Positions 37,190-47,947 of a stretch of DNA of 64,000 nt are shown here, in pieces; position 1 is the stretch's first letter; every line of letters starts with the position of its first letter. A program made the position numbers and the translations under genes. The notes below the pieces were generated by a model that made no database searches, had not been told where the DNA came from, and worked only from the letters and a program-made list of their open reading frames with translations. The stretch is from positions 30,589 to 94,588 of the IMG/VR virus record IMGVR_UViG_3300028025_002046. The stretch is one strand, 5' to 3'. This DNA comes from a virus.

Positions 37190-37431
37190 TTCACTGCCTT
37201 TCTTGTTAACTGTACGAGGGCTCCATGGTCCTCTAGAGCTTTCTTCACACGAATCATATACTCTACCGCAGGTCTTTTGTCTGCATCTGGTAGAGCGAAG
37301 AACTGGTATTCATCTGTTATGATTTCAAGGAATGACATTCCCTCAATCACATGCTCAACAATGTTGACACTAAAGTTTGCAGGTGGTGTGATAGAGTGAA
37401 ACGCTCTACGCATTGCATCTGTATAATACAT
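37186..37431 (-). CDS. 81-residue protein
   Basis: MYYTDAMRRAFHSITPPANF, then VEHVIEGMSFLEIITDEYQF and a basic end. The N-terminal DAMRRAFHSITPP and central ITDEYQFFAL look conserved. AAGGAG ribosome site; overlaps the WhiB stop. Unknown function. Confidence 0.65.
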   Translation of the reverse strand: MYYTDAMRRAFHSITPPANFSVNIVEHVIEGMSFLEIITDEYQFFALPDADKRPAVEYMIRVKKALEDHGALVQLTRKAVK

Positions 37432-37730
37432 TAGATCTCCTTATCCGTTGTAAGATATTCCCAGGTATTAGCCCAAGATTGTTTGTCTTTGTGTGAGTTA
37501 TACTCTCTAGAGACTTTGCCCTTTTCAAGATATACCCCACCCCAAATGCCATATTCTTTTCCAGATACTCCGACAGCGAAACATAGTCTAGCGATTGGAC
37601 AGTCTGCACAGAGTCCGTCAACCGATGGTCTAATTGTTTCATCTTCTTCATACCTATCAAAGAATACTTCTGGGTCAAAGCCTAGACAAGCTGCCTCTTT
37701 GAACCAATCATCATTAGATTCATTTGACAT
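37431..37730 (-). CDS. WhiB-like Fe-S regulator
   Basis: 99 residues. Four cysteines as C15, C41-x2-C44-x5-C50 bind a [4Fe-4S] cluster, followed by the family hallmark G61-I-W-G-G65 and a charged C-terminus. WhiB proteins occur only in actinobacteria and their phages, and contact region 4 of the principal sigma factor to change promoter choice. It could help RNA polymerase use the phage's -35-less promoters; that is inference. Confidence 0.9.
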   Translation of the reverse strand: MSNESNDDWFKEAACLGFDPEVFFDRYEEDETIRPSVDGLCADCPIARLCFAVGVSGKEYGIWGGVYLEKGKVSREYNSHKDKQSWANTWEYLTTDKEI

Positions 37731-37941
37731 ACTTCTTCACTAACTTAGCTGGAATATCCCAGCCGTGACTAGAAACGTCAAAACGATTGACGACGTGCCA
37801 CTCGTGTTTGATGAATGCTGCATTTGGCTTCATCCAAGCTACTGGTGACTTCTTTGCTTCTAGGACAGTCCAACCATCCCAGGATAGAGAATCGTTAGTT
37901 TTTACGATTGCTTCCATCTCTTCTAGTGATTTAATTAACAT
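37720..37941 (-). CDS. 73-residue protein
   Basis: MLIKSLEEMEAIVKTNDSLS, then WDGWTVLEAKKSPVAWMKPN, ending DIPAKLVKKYVK. The 'LSWDGWTVxExKxxPxAWM' phrase looks conserved. AAGGAG before; overlaps WhiB by 11 nt. Unknown function. Confidence 0.65.
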   Translation of the reverse strand: MLIKSLEEMEAIVKTNDSLSWDGWTVLEAKKSPVAWMKPNAAFIKHEWHVVNRFDVSSHGWDIPAKLVKKYVK

Positions 37942-37989
37942 CATCACTCCTTGTTTCTTACCTGTTGAATACCTTGCTTTTGCAAAATA

Positions 37990-38334
37990 TTAATAGCGGT
38001 ATACCCCAACTGGGATATCCTTAGAATCAGCAAGGTCCACAAGATCCGTGTATGGCTCTTTGGGCTTGCTGAAATATAGAAAGTGGTCTAGGTCCTGGAT
38101 ACGATCTTTAATAAAAGATGGTGGAACCTTAACTAACTTAGCTTTGATTCCTCTTGCTTTCCAGTTAGACACATTTAGAAATTCCATAGCGAACTCATTA
38201 ATTGATAATGGTCCTGCTGAGAAAATCGTAAACTCTTTGTCTCCGTCTGGTAGGCTAGACAGGGCTGTTCCCATGCCACGCAAGAATACTGCGTAGTCAC
38301 TGAAACTCTTTGTTCCTTGAATTCCTACTATCAT
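37990..38334 (-). CDS. Rossmann-like (SLOG/YspA-type) protein
   Basis: 114 residues. MIVGIQGTKSFSDYAVFLRG, then FTIFSAGPLSINEFAMEFLN resembles the nucleotide-binding Rossmannoid of DUF2493/SLOG proteins (GxxGS-like start, glycine in the middle strand). Coupled by ATGA. The family call is tentative. Confidence 0.45.
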   Translation of the reverse strand: MIVGIQGTKSFSDYAVFLRGMGTALSSLPDGDKEFTIFSAGPLSINEFAMEFLNVSNWKARGIKAKLVKVPPSFIKDRIQDLDHFLYFSKPKEPYTDLVDLADSKDIPVGVYRY

Positions 38335-38729
38335 TTTGTCTTTCCTTCGTTTAGCTTATCTACGATAAACTCAATCTCTTTTAATTGTACATCATCCATG
38401 TGCGTTGTGTCAATAGCAATTTTGGAATCTTCGTCAATGCCATTTTCCGTCATGTTCGCTGAGTAAACTGCATTCTGTGAAATCCAATAAGCTTTGCCAT
38501 GCAAAACTAGGAACCTCATCATGTGTGCTGCTTGGTCTTTGAATGACTGTGTGTCTGGCTTCTTAATTGGAACTGGCATGTATGGCAGAACTGGTTTGAT
38601 TATCTCAAACAGATGGCTCTGACGATAAGTTACCTTTTTGATCTTTAGCTTGGGAATATCTTTTTGCAGAGTTTTGGATGCAACTAGCCAAGCGGCTATT
38701 GCAACAAAAGCACCTACAAAATATTCCAT
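38331..38729 (-). CDS. Membrane-anchored protein
   Basis: 132 residues from MEYFVGAFVAIAAWLVASKT, one N-terminal helix, then a soluble part with YMPVPIKKPDTQSFKDQAAH. I chose 38729 because it lies 1 nt after the stop of the Zn-ribbon gene. Unknown function. Confidence 0.6.
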   Translation of the reverse strand: MEYFVGAFVAIAAWLVASKTLQKDIPKLKIKKVTYRQSHLFEIIKPVLPYMPVPIKKPDTQSFKDQAAHMMRFLVLHGKAYWISQNAVYSANMTENGIDEDSKIAIDTTHMDDVQLKEIEFIVDKLNEGKTK

Positions 38730-38730
38730 G

Positions 38731-38907
38731 CTACTTATCCGTTCTGTAGAATCCACTACCCTTAAAGGTAACACCCGACAATGAGAATACCCGAATCATA
38801 GGGCTCTTGCAAGTTTCGCATAGATACCCTGGGTCATCATCTGTCATATTTCTTACAACAGAAAATCCAGAATTACATTCATTACACTTGTAATTGTATG
38901 TTGGCAT
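38731..38907 (-). CDS. FmdB-type zinc-ribbon protein
   Basis: 58 residues. MPTYNYKCNECNSGFSVVRN, then YLCETCKSPMIRVFSLSGVT and FKGSGFYRTD: the exact plan of the FmdB putative regulator family (CxxC, CxxC, GVxFKGxGFYxTD). Function in phages unknown. Ribosome site AAGGAG. Confidence 0.85.
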   Translation of the reverse strand: MPTYNYKCNECNSGFSVVRNMTDDDPGYLCETCKSPMIRVFSLSGVTFKGSGFYRTDK

Positions 38908-38920
38908 ATTGTCTCCTTAT

Positions 38921-38948
38921 AGAAAGATAGGGCTACCGATTGGTAGCC
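38921..38948 (-). terminator. Hairpin before the endolysin stop side
   Basis: GGCTACC-AATC-GGTAGCC with CTATCTTTCT after it on the minus strand, 19 nt after the endolysin stop. Weak T tract, so partial termination is likely. Confidence 0.5.
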
Positions 38949-38967
38949 ACTATCAATCTCTATTTAA

Positions 38968-39795
38968 TTAACCTAGTTTAGCCCAGGTCGCAGCATCTAC
39001 TACACCTGTTGCTGGAATACCGTGCTTAGTCTGGTATGCCTTTAGAGCAGCCTGTGTCTTAGGACCAAAAGCACCATCGGCAGTTACACCGATCTTAGCC
39101 TGAACCTTCTTGACAGCACCACCCTTAGAGCCAACCTTTAGAATTGGCAAAGCAGCCTTAGCAGGTGCAGGAGCGACAGGAGCCGCCTCCTTAACTACAG
39201 GAGCTTCCTTTGGAACTGCAACAGTTGGAACCTCTGGAACTGAATGAGTAGGTGCAAGAGTTGCTGGAGCATCTTCAGGAGTTGCCTTGTCAGCCTCTGC
39301 GTGAGCCTTCTCAAACTCAATGACAGCCTTGCAGAAAGCCATTGGGTCATAGTAGCCCTTACCATTGTGGAAGCCAGCCATTGGCTGCCCCTTGATGTGA
39401 CCTGCCCAGATTTCCCAGTGTAGGTGCTTACCAGTTGCGAAACCAGTCTGCCCCATCTTACCAATGATTGTGCCAGCCTCAATCTTCTGACCAACCTTGA
39501 CCTTGATCGAACCCTTAACCATGTGGAAGTAAGTCCATGTGACTTTCTTACCCATAACAGTTGACTGAACGATTACTGAGTGACCACCAGAGGTTGGTGA
39601 GTCGTTAGGCTTTACTGCGATTACCTTGCCATCTGCCCATGCTTCTAGGTAGGTGGTTTCTCCACCCTGCCAGATGTCAACACCGTTGTGGTGCTTCTTT
39701 GTCTTCTTAATTGGGTGGATTCTCCAACCAAATGGTGAAGTTACCTTCCAAGCCTTGCCTGGAACTCCATCTACTGGATATTGTGATTTTGCCAT
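38968..39795 (-). CDS. Endolysin: M23 peptidase plus peptidoglycan-binding domain
   Basis: 275 residues. The M23 lysostaphin-like domain (about 15-155) has zinc ligands H36-x3-D40 and H124-L-H126, plus H91. A Pro/Ala-rich linker (about 175-215) leads to a PG_binding_1 domain (about 218-275, GSKGGAVKKVQAKIGVTADG). It cuts peptide cross-links in the actinobacterial wall at lysis. No signal peptide, so it needs the holins. Confidence 0.9.
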   Translation of the reverse strand: MAKSQYPVDGVPGKAWKVTSPFGWRIHPIKKTKKHHNGVDIWQGGETTYLEAWADGKVIAVKPNDSPTSGGHSVIVQSTVMGKKVTWTYFHMVKGSIKVKVGQKIEAGTIIGKMGQTGFATGKHLHWEIWAGHIKGQPMAGFHNGKGYYDPMAFCKAVIEFEKAHAEADKATPEDAPATLAPTHSVPEVPTVAVPKEAPVVKEAAPVAPAPAKAALPILKVGSKGGAVKKVQAKIGVTADGAFGPKTQAALKAYQTKHGIPATGVVDAATWAKLG

Positions 39796-39839
39796 TATGC
39801 ATCATCTCCTTCTGAATAATTATAGCATTATAATTACTG

Positions 39840-39911
<72 letters not shown>

Positions 39912-39991
39912 GTTTGCCAATCATGCACCGTTTTATATTCGTATGCTACTGGCTGTATATCCTAGTCCTCGCATAGACATTGGGTCAATGA

Positions 39992-40066
39992 GTCTGAACA
40001 CCTTCACCCTACCGCTGGGACAGCGACATTTTCGGATACACCTATCTCAGTATAGATTGTTCAGAC
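39992..40066. ncRNA. 75-nt structured element inside the tRNA cluster
   Basis: A perfect 9-bp terminal stem, GTCTGAACA/TGTTCAGAC, encloses CGCTG-GGA-CAGCG and a CTAT...ATAG hairpin: a three-way junction of exactly tRNA-like length, 13 nt from tRNA-Asp. It lacks the TTCGA T-loop and an anticodon arm on both strands, so it is not a normal tRNA. Confidence 0.45.
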
Positions 40067-40078
40067 CTATACTTTGAG

Positions 40079-40152
40079 CGACTCCAATCGGACTTGAACC
40101 GACGACCCCCACCGTGACAGGGTGGTGCTCTAACCAACTGAGCTATGAAGCC
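40079..40152 (-). tRNA. tRNA-Asp (anticodon GTC)
   Basis: Acceptor GGCTTCA/TGGAGTC, D-arm GCTCAGTTGGTTAGAGC, anticodon stem CCACC/GGTGG with loop CTGTCAC, T-arm GTCGGTTCAAGTCCGAT. Discriminator G as usual for tRNA-Asp. Confidence 0.95.
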
Positions 40153-40168
40153 TTGTTGTGATGCGTAG

Positions 40169-40198
40169 TTGACAAAACTACCACCACCGCCCTATACT
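40169..40198 (+). promoter_or_regulatory. TTGACA-18-TATACT promoter, antisense to the tRNA cluster
   Basis: TTGACA 40169-40174, TATACT 40193-40198 on the plus strand. No plus-strand gene follows; transcription would run antisense to tRNA-Asn (40339-40410) through a hairpin-rich spacer. Confidence 0.45.
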
Positions 40199-40338
40199 AT
40201 ACCACCTCTGGGAACGAGCACCATTGCGAACTGTCCTAGTTACTAACGGCTTTGGTATGCCGATTCTACCATCGGGTAGACCCCTACACCACCCTCTTAT
40301 AGTCGGTGGTCCACTATCTGGAATAGTCAATTCCATTG

Positions 40339-40410
40339 CTGACCATCCTGGATTCGAACCAGGAACCTTAGAGTTAACAGCTCTCTGCTCTGCCGTTGAG
40401 CTAATGGTCA
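40339..40410 (-). tRNA. tRNA-Asn (anticodon GTT)
   Basis: Acceptor TGACCAT/ATGGTCA, D-arm GCTCAACGGCAGAGC, anticodon loop CTGTTAA, T-arm CCTGGTTCGAATCCAGG. First gene after the tRNA promoter. Confidence 0.95.
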
Positions 40411-40423
40411 ATGTTACTTCTCA

Positions 40424-40452
40424 AGTATACCCCAAGAAGAAACGTTTGTCAA
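40424..40452 (-). promoter_or_regulatory. TTGACA-17-TATACT promoter of the tRNA genes
   Basis: TTGACA 40447-40452, TATACT 40424-40429, 14 nt before tRNA-Asn. Confidence 0.85.
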
Positions 40453-40456
40453 GTAT

Positions 40457-40657
40457 TTAAACAAGCCACTTAACTACAGGGCAACAGGGATCTCCGCCCT
40501 CTTCCCATTCTGCTTCTTCTTCAGCAGTCATATATTGGTCACCGTCGTGGGTCATACAGAATCCCTCTGTAATCCATCCAGCATCGATGCCCTGTTGTAG
40601 CCAATTGATGGCTTCTGTTGACTCTTCAATCGAAAAGTCTTTGTGTTCTATGGTCAT
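40457..40657 (-). CDS. 66-residue conserved acidic protein
   Basis: MTIEHKDFSIEESTEAINWL, then 'CMTHDGDQYMTAEEEAEWEE' and a GGDPCCPVVKWLV end. The CxTHDGxxMTxEEExxxxxGxDPC plan is common in actinobacteriophage proteins of unknown role. Own promoter upstream. Confidence 0.75.
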   Translation of the reverse strand: MTIEHKDFSIEESTEAINWLQQGIDAGWITEGFCMTHDGDQYMTAEEEAEWEEGGDPCCPVVKWLV

Positions 40658-40687
40658 AAGAAAAACCCTCTCTAGATTTATATACTA

Positions 40688-40716
40688 AGTATACAGCACC
40701 AGAAAGGGTTTGTCAA
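40688..40716 (-). promoter_or_regulatory. TTGACA-17-TATACT promoter
   Basis: TTGACA 40711-40716, TATACT 40688-40693; drives 40457-40657. Confidence 0.85.
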
Positions 40717-40724
40717 GGAATCTC

Positions 40725-40961
40725 TTACTTCTCCGCTGGAATGTTATCAACAAACGCCTGGTTGATTTCCTCTTCCGATAGCTCCCCATCGTTTAGGTAG
40801 CCACGAGCAAGGTCCTCAATTACGTTTGCGATACCCATTACACCTGCTAGGATAGCAGTCTGGATAACGTCAATTCCAATAACAGCACCAGCACCAATGG
40901 TGGCTAGAGCAGATACTAGGAATAGGGCAAGAATTCTCTTTGCGATTTTTGCATAGTTCAT
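40725..40961 (-). CDS. Holin-like membrane protein 1
   Basis: 78 residues. A basic start (MNYAKIAKRI), two hydrophobic segments (about 10-30 and 32-50) and an acidic tail (LSEEEINQAFVDN). The size and pattern match actinobacteriophage r1t-like holins. It adjoins a second membrane protein and lies 0.9 kb from the endolysin. Confidence 0.65.
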   Translation of the reverse strand: MNYAKIAKRILALFLVSALATIGAGAVIGIDVIQTAILAGVMGIANVIEDLARGYLNDGELSEEEINQAFVDNIPAEK

Positions 40962-41147
40962 TTATTTTTCCTCCTTATCTTTTTCTTTTTGGTTTCTAAG
41001 TGGATATGTAATCACCCATAGAACGCTAGTTCCGATGATTGCGTATCCCACAACTGTTTTTGCCGATCCTTCTAATACCAGCCAGGCTACGAACATTCCG
41101 AGGAGTGTCCATGCTTGACCAATTAGATCGTTTAAAAAATCTTTCAT
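40962..41147 (-). CDS. Holin-like membrane protein 2
   Basis: 61 residues. Two membrane helices (about 10-28 and 32-50) and a highly charged end (RNQKEKDKEEK), the classical small-holin pattern. It directly abuts 40725 and overlaps the upstream PA14 gene stop. Which of the pair forms the lesion is not decided by sequence. Confidence 0.6.
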   Translation of the reverse strand: MKDFLNDLIGQAWTLLGMFVAWLVLEGSAKTVVGYAIIGTSVLWVITYPLRNQKEKDKEEK

Positions 41148-42910
41148 TATATTTTCCTCCTTATATTTGATGTTCCACCTGATGGAGCAGATGCAGATAG
41201 TGCAGCACCTGTGGCTGCGTTTACTGCAGCACCAACAGCTACCACGGCTGTGACAACAACCTTCTTAGATTCTTCTCTTACCTTTGGAGACATATCCGCA
41301 CCAACGTTACCAATAAAGTTAATGGCATCGACTGCTGCGGATAGTCCTGGAATTGCTGCTAGGCTTTCGTCTAACTGAATATCATCTGCTTGGGCTGCTA
41401 CGAATAGGGCTTCTAGTGCCTGTTCATATTCTGGTGAGCCTTGTTCTGAATTCGCAAGAATTTCATTTGCTACAGATATAAGTTCTGTTACTTCAGCAGG
41501 GGTTAGTTCTTGCGGATCTACTGTATCTATATTTACTGGTAGTTCTGGGGTTTCTGTTGGGGTTGGCGTGATTGGTTCTGGTACCTCTGGGGTGACAGGT
41601 ATTTCTGGCTCTTCAATAGGTTTCTTGGTCTCTTCAGGCGTAGGTGTTGGCTCTCTAAAAGGTGGAATGGCTTCCAGTTCCTGTTGAGCAATGTATACGT
41701 TCTCCTGTTTATTTGTCACATCGTTAGATGCTATAACAATTATACCTGCCTTTTCTGACTGCTCAGATACGGATGTATCGTAAATCTGTTGAGCATCTTG
41801 CTCCTGTTGGGTAGATGTAGACAGATCTGCTTGTGCAGCACTTAAACTATCTTGTTTGTCATTGAGCACCACGAGTAGTTCTGGATCATTTATCATTGGG
41901 GCTGTCGCTCCTGGGACTGGTTCTTCTACATAGTATGTCTCTGTTCTGTATTTAGTTACCTCTTCGTATACCGTGACCTCTTCGTAGGTTGTTTCCGTGA
42001 TAACGCTGTTGCCTAGCCATGCAGCAGGTACAATCTGGAAGCCCTGTTCTGGTGTGTAGTAGTAAAACGATACATTGGCACCACCACCATTCTCGTAATA
42101 ATATAGTGTGAATGGGTATAGAATTCCTGCCCTAATCCAAACCTGCTGTGAGACAGATCCACCGCCACCCTTATCTCTCCAGTCATTAATCAAATCCATA
42201 CCTGCAATCGTTAGCTTTGTTCCATCATCTGCTGGAGTATAAAAAGAGTAGTAGCCGTCTGCTGGGACCATAAGGTTACCAGTAAATCTAACAATCACAT
42301 CTTCTGCGTACCAATTGTTTCCAGTTTGTAAAATGTATCCGCTGCCCCAGTTAAAGTTAATGTTTGGAACTGTGGTTGAGTATGTTGGGGTCTCTGATGC
42401 AGATGGAATAGGTGGAGCATTGTTATATCCTCTTCTGTTGAACACATCTGCCACTACGCCACCAACTACCGTTGTTGTGGTTCTAGGAACTGTAACTGTC
42501 ATTGGAATCATCTCTGTGTAGGCAACCTCTCTGGTGTAGGCTACCTGTTGTGTTGGATGTATCCAGAATGGGTCAGGTATTAGGGCTGTATCGTACTGGA
42601 GTTGTGCCGCATCTAGGGCTTCTTGTGCATTAAGTACTGCCTGTTGTTTTACCTGCTTATTTGAAATAGCATTGTTTAGTGTCTCTAAGTTGCCTGATAC
42701 CGTCAAATCTAGGGTGTGTTTCTGTGCTACCGCTTCTTCATAAGCCCTCTGTGAGGCTGTGAGGGCTTCCTGAGCAGCAGAAAGTTTAGCCTGAGCTTCT
42801 GCTACGACTAAATCGTACTCTGATCTATCCTGAGCGAGAGCAGGGAACGAGAATAGTATCGGAAGGAAGGCTAGAAATATAACTACTAATATCTTGATTG
42901 GGGTTTTAAT
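41147..42910 (-). CDS. Exported, membrane-anchored PA14-domain protein with apparent ATT start
   Basis: About 587 residues if translation begins at ATT (42908-42910). The first 26 codons then form a textbook signal peptide (basic start, hydrophobic core ILVVIFLAFLPILFSF, cleavage after PALA). No ATG, GTG or TTG lies in frame between the upstream stop (42926-42928) and residue 69, where a TTG would lose the signal. AAGGAG lies 8 nt before ATT. Domains: coiled coil (about 27-110), PA14 (about 200-300, YYSFYTPADDGTKLTIAGMD), coiled coil (about 345-410), Pro/Thr/Glu linker (about 425-470) and a C-terminal membrane helix ending NIRRKI. Probably displayed on the infected cell. Confidence 0.75.
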   Translation of the reverse strand: MKTPIKILVVIFLAFLPILFSFPALAQDRSEYDLVVAEAQAKLSAAQEALTASQRAYEEAVAQKHTLDLTVSGNLETLNNAISNKQVKQQAVLNAQEALDAAQLQYDTALIPDPFWIHPTQQVAYTREVAYTEMIPMTVTVPRTTTTVVGGVVADVFNRRGYNNAPPIPSASETPTYSTTVPNINFNWGSGYILQTGNNWYAEDVIVRFTGNLMVPADGYYSFYTPADDGTKLTIAGMDLINDWRDKGGGGSVSQQVWIRAGILYPFTLYYYENGGGANVSFYYYTPEQGFQIVPAAWLGNSVITETTYEEVTVYEEVTKYRTETYYVEEPVPGATAPMINDPELLVVLNDKQDSLSAAQADLSTSTQQEQDAQQIYDTSVSEQSEKAGIIVIASNDVTNKQENVYIAQQELEAIPPFREPTPTPEETKKPIEEPEIPVTPEVPEPITPTPTETPELPVNIDTVDPQELTPAEVTELISVANEILANSEQGSPEYEQALEALFVAAQADDIQLDESLAAIPGLSAAVDAINFIGNVGADMSPKVREESKKVVVTAVVAVGAAVNAATGAALSASAPSGGTSNIRRKI

Positions 42911-42922
42911 GTTAAGTTCTCC

Positions 42923-42942
42923 TTGTTAGAAATGTCTAACAA
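42923..42942 (-). promoter_or_regulatory. Hairpin abutting the ribosome site of the PA14 gene
   Basis: TTGTTAGA-CATT-TCTAACAA, 8-bp perfect stem directly before AGGAG; the TATAAT at 42947-42952 puts it in the leader. It could mask the ribosome site or be a repressor palindrome. Confidence 0.5.
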
Positions 42943-42961
42943 AACTATTATAACACTTTTA

Positions 42962-42992
42962 GAATAAAAGAAAAGGGCTACCGAAGTAGCCC
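42962..42992 (-). terminator. Rho-independent terminator after nrdF
   Basis: GGGCTAC-TTCG-GTAGCCC followed by TTTTCTTTTATT on the minus strand, 7 nt after the nrdF stop. The clearest terminator in the window. Confidence 0.9.
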
Positions 42993-42999
42993 AATCCTA

Positions 43000-46075
<3,076 letters not shown>

Positions 46076-46079
<4 letters not shown>

Positions 46080-46120
46080 TTGGCATCAGCCTTTCTGTGT
46101 TGGTTTAGGTTGGGTCTCAT
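46076..46120 (-). CDS. 14-codon leader ORF of nrdE
   Basis: [18 protein letters not shown] lies 2 nt before its ATG and its TGA overlaps the nrdE ATG (AAATGAC). Such overlap allows translational coupling. Confidence 0.4.
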
Positions 46121-46143
46121 ACCCCGAAAAGTGTTAGATTTCT

Positions 46144-46172
46144 ATTCTACCACAATGTTTTAATTACGTCAA
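46144..46172 (-). promoter_or_regulatory. TTGACG-17-TAGAAT promoter of nrdEF
   Basis: TTGACG 46167-46172, TAGAAT 46144-46149, starting in the end of the terminase gene; leader about 60 nt. Confidence 0.7.
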
Positions 46173-47947
46173 ATCAGCTTCATGTCGAACTGACCAAGGT
46201 ATTCTTCTACTACCTTTTGTGGTGCGTGAATGACGTTTCTCTCAACGTCCTGGACAGGAACAGTCTTTGGTCTGTCCTTAAGGGTGTGTATCTCTACCAC
46301 CTGGTTTAGATCTTTTGGTGTGTGGGAGATAGCACCAAAGATAGCACCGCACACAGCATCCGCCAAGTCCTTAGAAAGTTTTCTAGGGTGGTCTACACGG
46401 TTCTGCTTTACAATCTTTAGTTCTGTAAGTTCTTCGAACAATAGTTCGATAGACGGCATTACAAGACGCTCTTCATATACAAGCATAGCCATATCCTCAT
46501 AGTGCTTCTTAGCAACAGATACTGTCTCGGTTCTAATGCCTACTTGTTTTAACTCACTTTGAATGTCAAAGGAGTTCCATCGGTCAAAGCTAACCATGCC
46601 TAGGTTAAAGCCCAGTCGTCTTAAGTTTTGGATCCACTGCTTTACTTCTGAAAGGTTAACAGGACCTTCAATCTTTGGCTCCCAGTAGACTACAGCATCT
46701 ACTACTACCACTGGCATTACTTGTGAGTAGTCTTTAACTACCTGAACATTTACCCACTTCTCAACGTGAGCAATAGCAACAGCACACTTGTCGTGCTTCT
46801 GTGCAAGGTCAGCATGGACGAAGTATGTCTTGTCTGGGTCTGGCTGGAATGACTCCATTACACGCTTGCTGCTGTCAATCGGGTTAGCGATTGTCATACA
46901 GGCACGGACCTTATCCTGTTGCTTAAAGAAAGCATCCGATGAGAACGAAGGAACACAGGCAAAACGCTGCATGGCATCTGCTAGGTCTGTAAAGAATGAA
47001 ATCTTAAAGTCTTCAATGCTACGAGTAGGGTTTACCACCCAAGTAGGACGCTTGAGTGCAAATACGCCTGGGTATTTATAGGACAGAACTGTGTCTTCGT
47101 CCCACTCAATCTCTAGCGTATTGCCCTCAGCATCTTCTGGTAAGTCTTCATTCATAATAAACTTGTGAGTCTTATGGACAACTTCTTTCTCAGCGATTAC
47201 GGCATCGTATCTTTGAGAGATAAAGTCTCCAGGATAACGAGGGAACGATAGCAGGGCTACCTTTCCTAGGTCTGGATAGCGAGAGTCTACGGAGGCACGG
47301 AAGGCTTTGTAGATGTTGTCTGCGGTCTTACCCTGTTCGTTACCCCCACCGATCTCCTGTGCGAAACCAGAGATCTCATCCAGAACAGCTAGGATAAGGT
47401 TAAGACCCTCGTGGCTCTCACGCTCCGAGTGACCAGAGTAAACAGTAATAGACTTATCAAACTCAATGCTTTCAGCCTTGGCATAGTATTTGCCAGCGAA
47501 CCACGGTGATCGTTCAATCTTAGACTTGAAGCCTTTAAAGAAAACGTTCTTAGCCTGTTGTGCGTTAATAGCTACGTTAATAATATCAATAGCGTCACCT
47601 GCTGGCTTACCGAAATAGCGAGCAGGGTCCTTTAGGCAAAGAAGTTTGTAAACAATATATGAACAAGCAACAGTAGAAGTAAAGTCCTTACCGCTACCCT
47701 TACCAAGCTGTAGGATGATTTCGTTCTTTGTGTATTTCTTGTAATGCTGTCTACCCTTTTCGTCACCCATGATATCAATGAGGTCTTCCATCTTGTAGAT
47801 CTGGCTCATTGCTTCTACCACGTCATACTGAACATCGGATAGTGGTGGCTGTCCTAGGTAGGCTTCACCTTCAACAAAGGTCTTAGCATCGACTGGATAC
47901 TCTTCAAAGTTGTCAGACTTGAGGGCATCTAAGAAATCATCAAACAT
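46169..47947 (-). CDS. terL: Terminase large subunit
   Basis: 592 residues. ATPase: Walker A GKGSGKD (82-88), Walker B LAVLDE (186-191). Nuclease: acidic residues in YFVHADLAQKHDKCAVAIAH (about 380), VSFDRWNSF and LADAVCGAIFG. It cuts concatemers and powers DNA into the prohead. Overlaps the putative small subunit gene by 8 nt. Confidence 0.95.
   Translation of the reverse strand: MFDDFLDALKSDNFEEYPVDAKTFVEGEAYLGQPPLSDVQYDVVEAMSQIYKMEDLIDIMGDEKGRQHYKKYTKNEIILQLGKGSGKDFTSTVACSYIVYKLLCLKDPARYFGKPAGDAIDIINVAINAQQAKNVFFKGFKSKIERSPWFAGKYYAKAESIEFDKSITVYSGHSERESHEGLNLILAVLDEISGFAQEIGGGNEQGKTADNIYKAFRASVDSRYPDLGKVALLSFPRYPGDFISQRYDAVIAEKEVVHKTHKFIMNEDLPEDAEGNTLEIEWDEDTVLSYKYPGVFALKRPTWVVNPTRSIEDFKISFFTDLADAMQRFACVPSFSSDAFFKQQDKVRACMTIANPIDSSKRVMESFQPDPDKTYFVHADLAQKHDKCAVAIAHVEKWVNVQVVKDYSQVMPVVVVDAVVYWEPKIEGPVNLSEVKQWIQNLRRLGFNLGMVSFDRWNSFDIQSELKQVGIRTETVSVAKKHYEDMAMLVYEERLVMPSIELLFEELTELKIVKQNRVDHPRKLSKDLADAVCGAIFGAISHTPKDLNQVVEIHTLKDRPKTVPVQDVERNVIHAPQKVVEEYLGQFDMKLI

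Noticed and set aside
40205-40330. Fifth tRNA (Trp-like) on the minus strand
   Set aside because: A GGTAGAATCGGCATACCAAAG stretch recalls a tRNA, but the anticodon loop would have 8 nt and no T-arm forms.
40178-40460. Reading frames on both strands across tRNA-Asn
   Set aside because: They run through a complete tRNA and its promoter and have no ribosome site.
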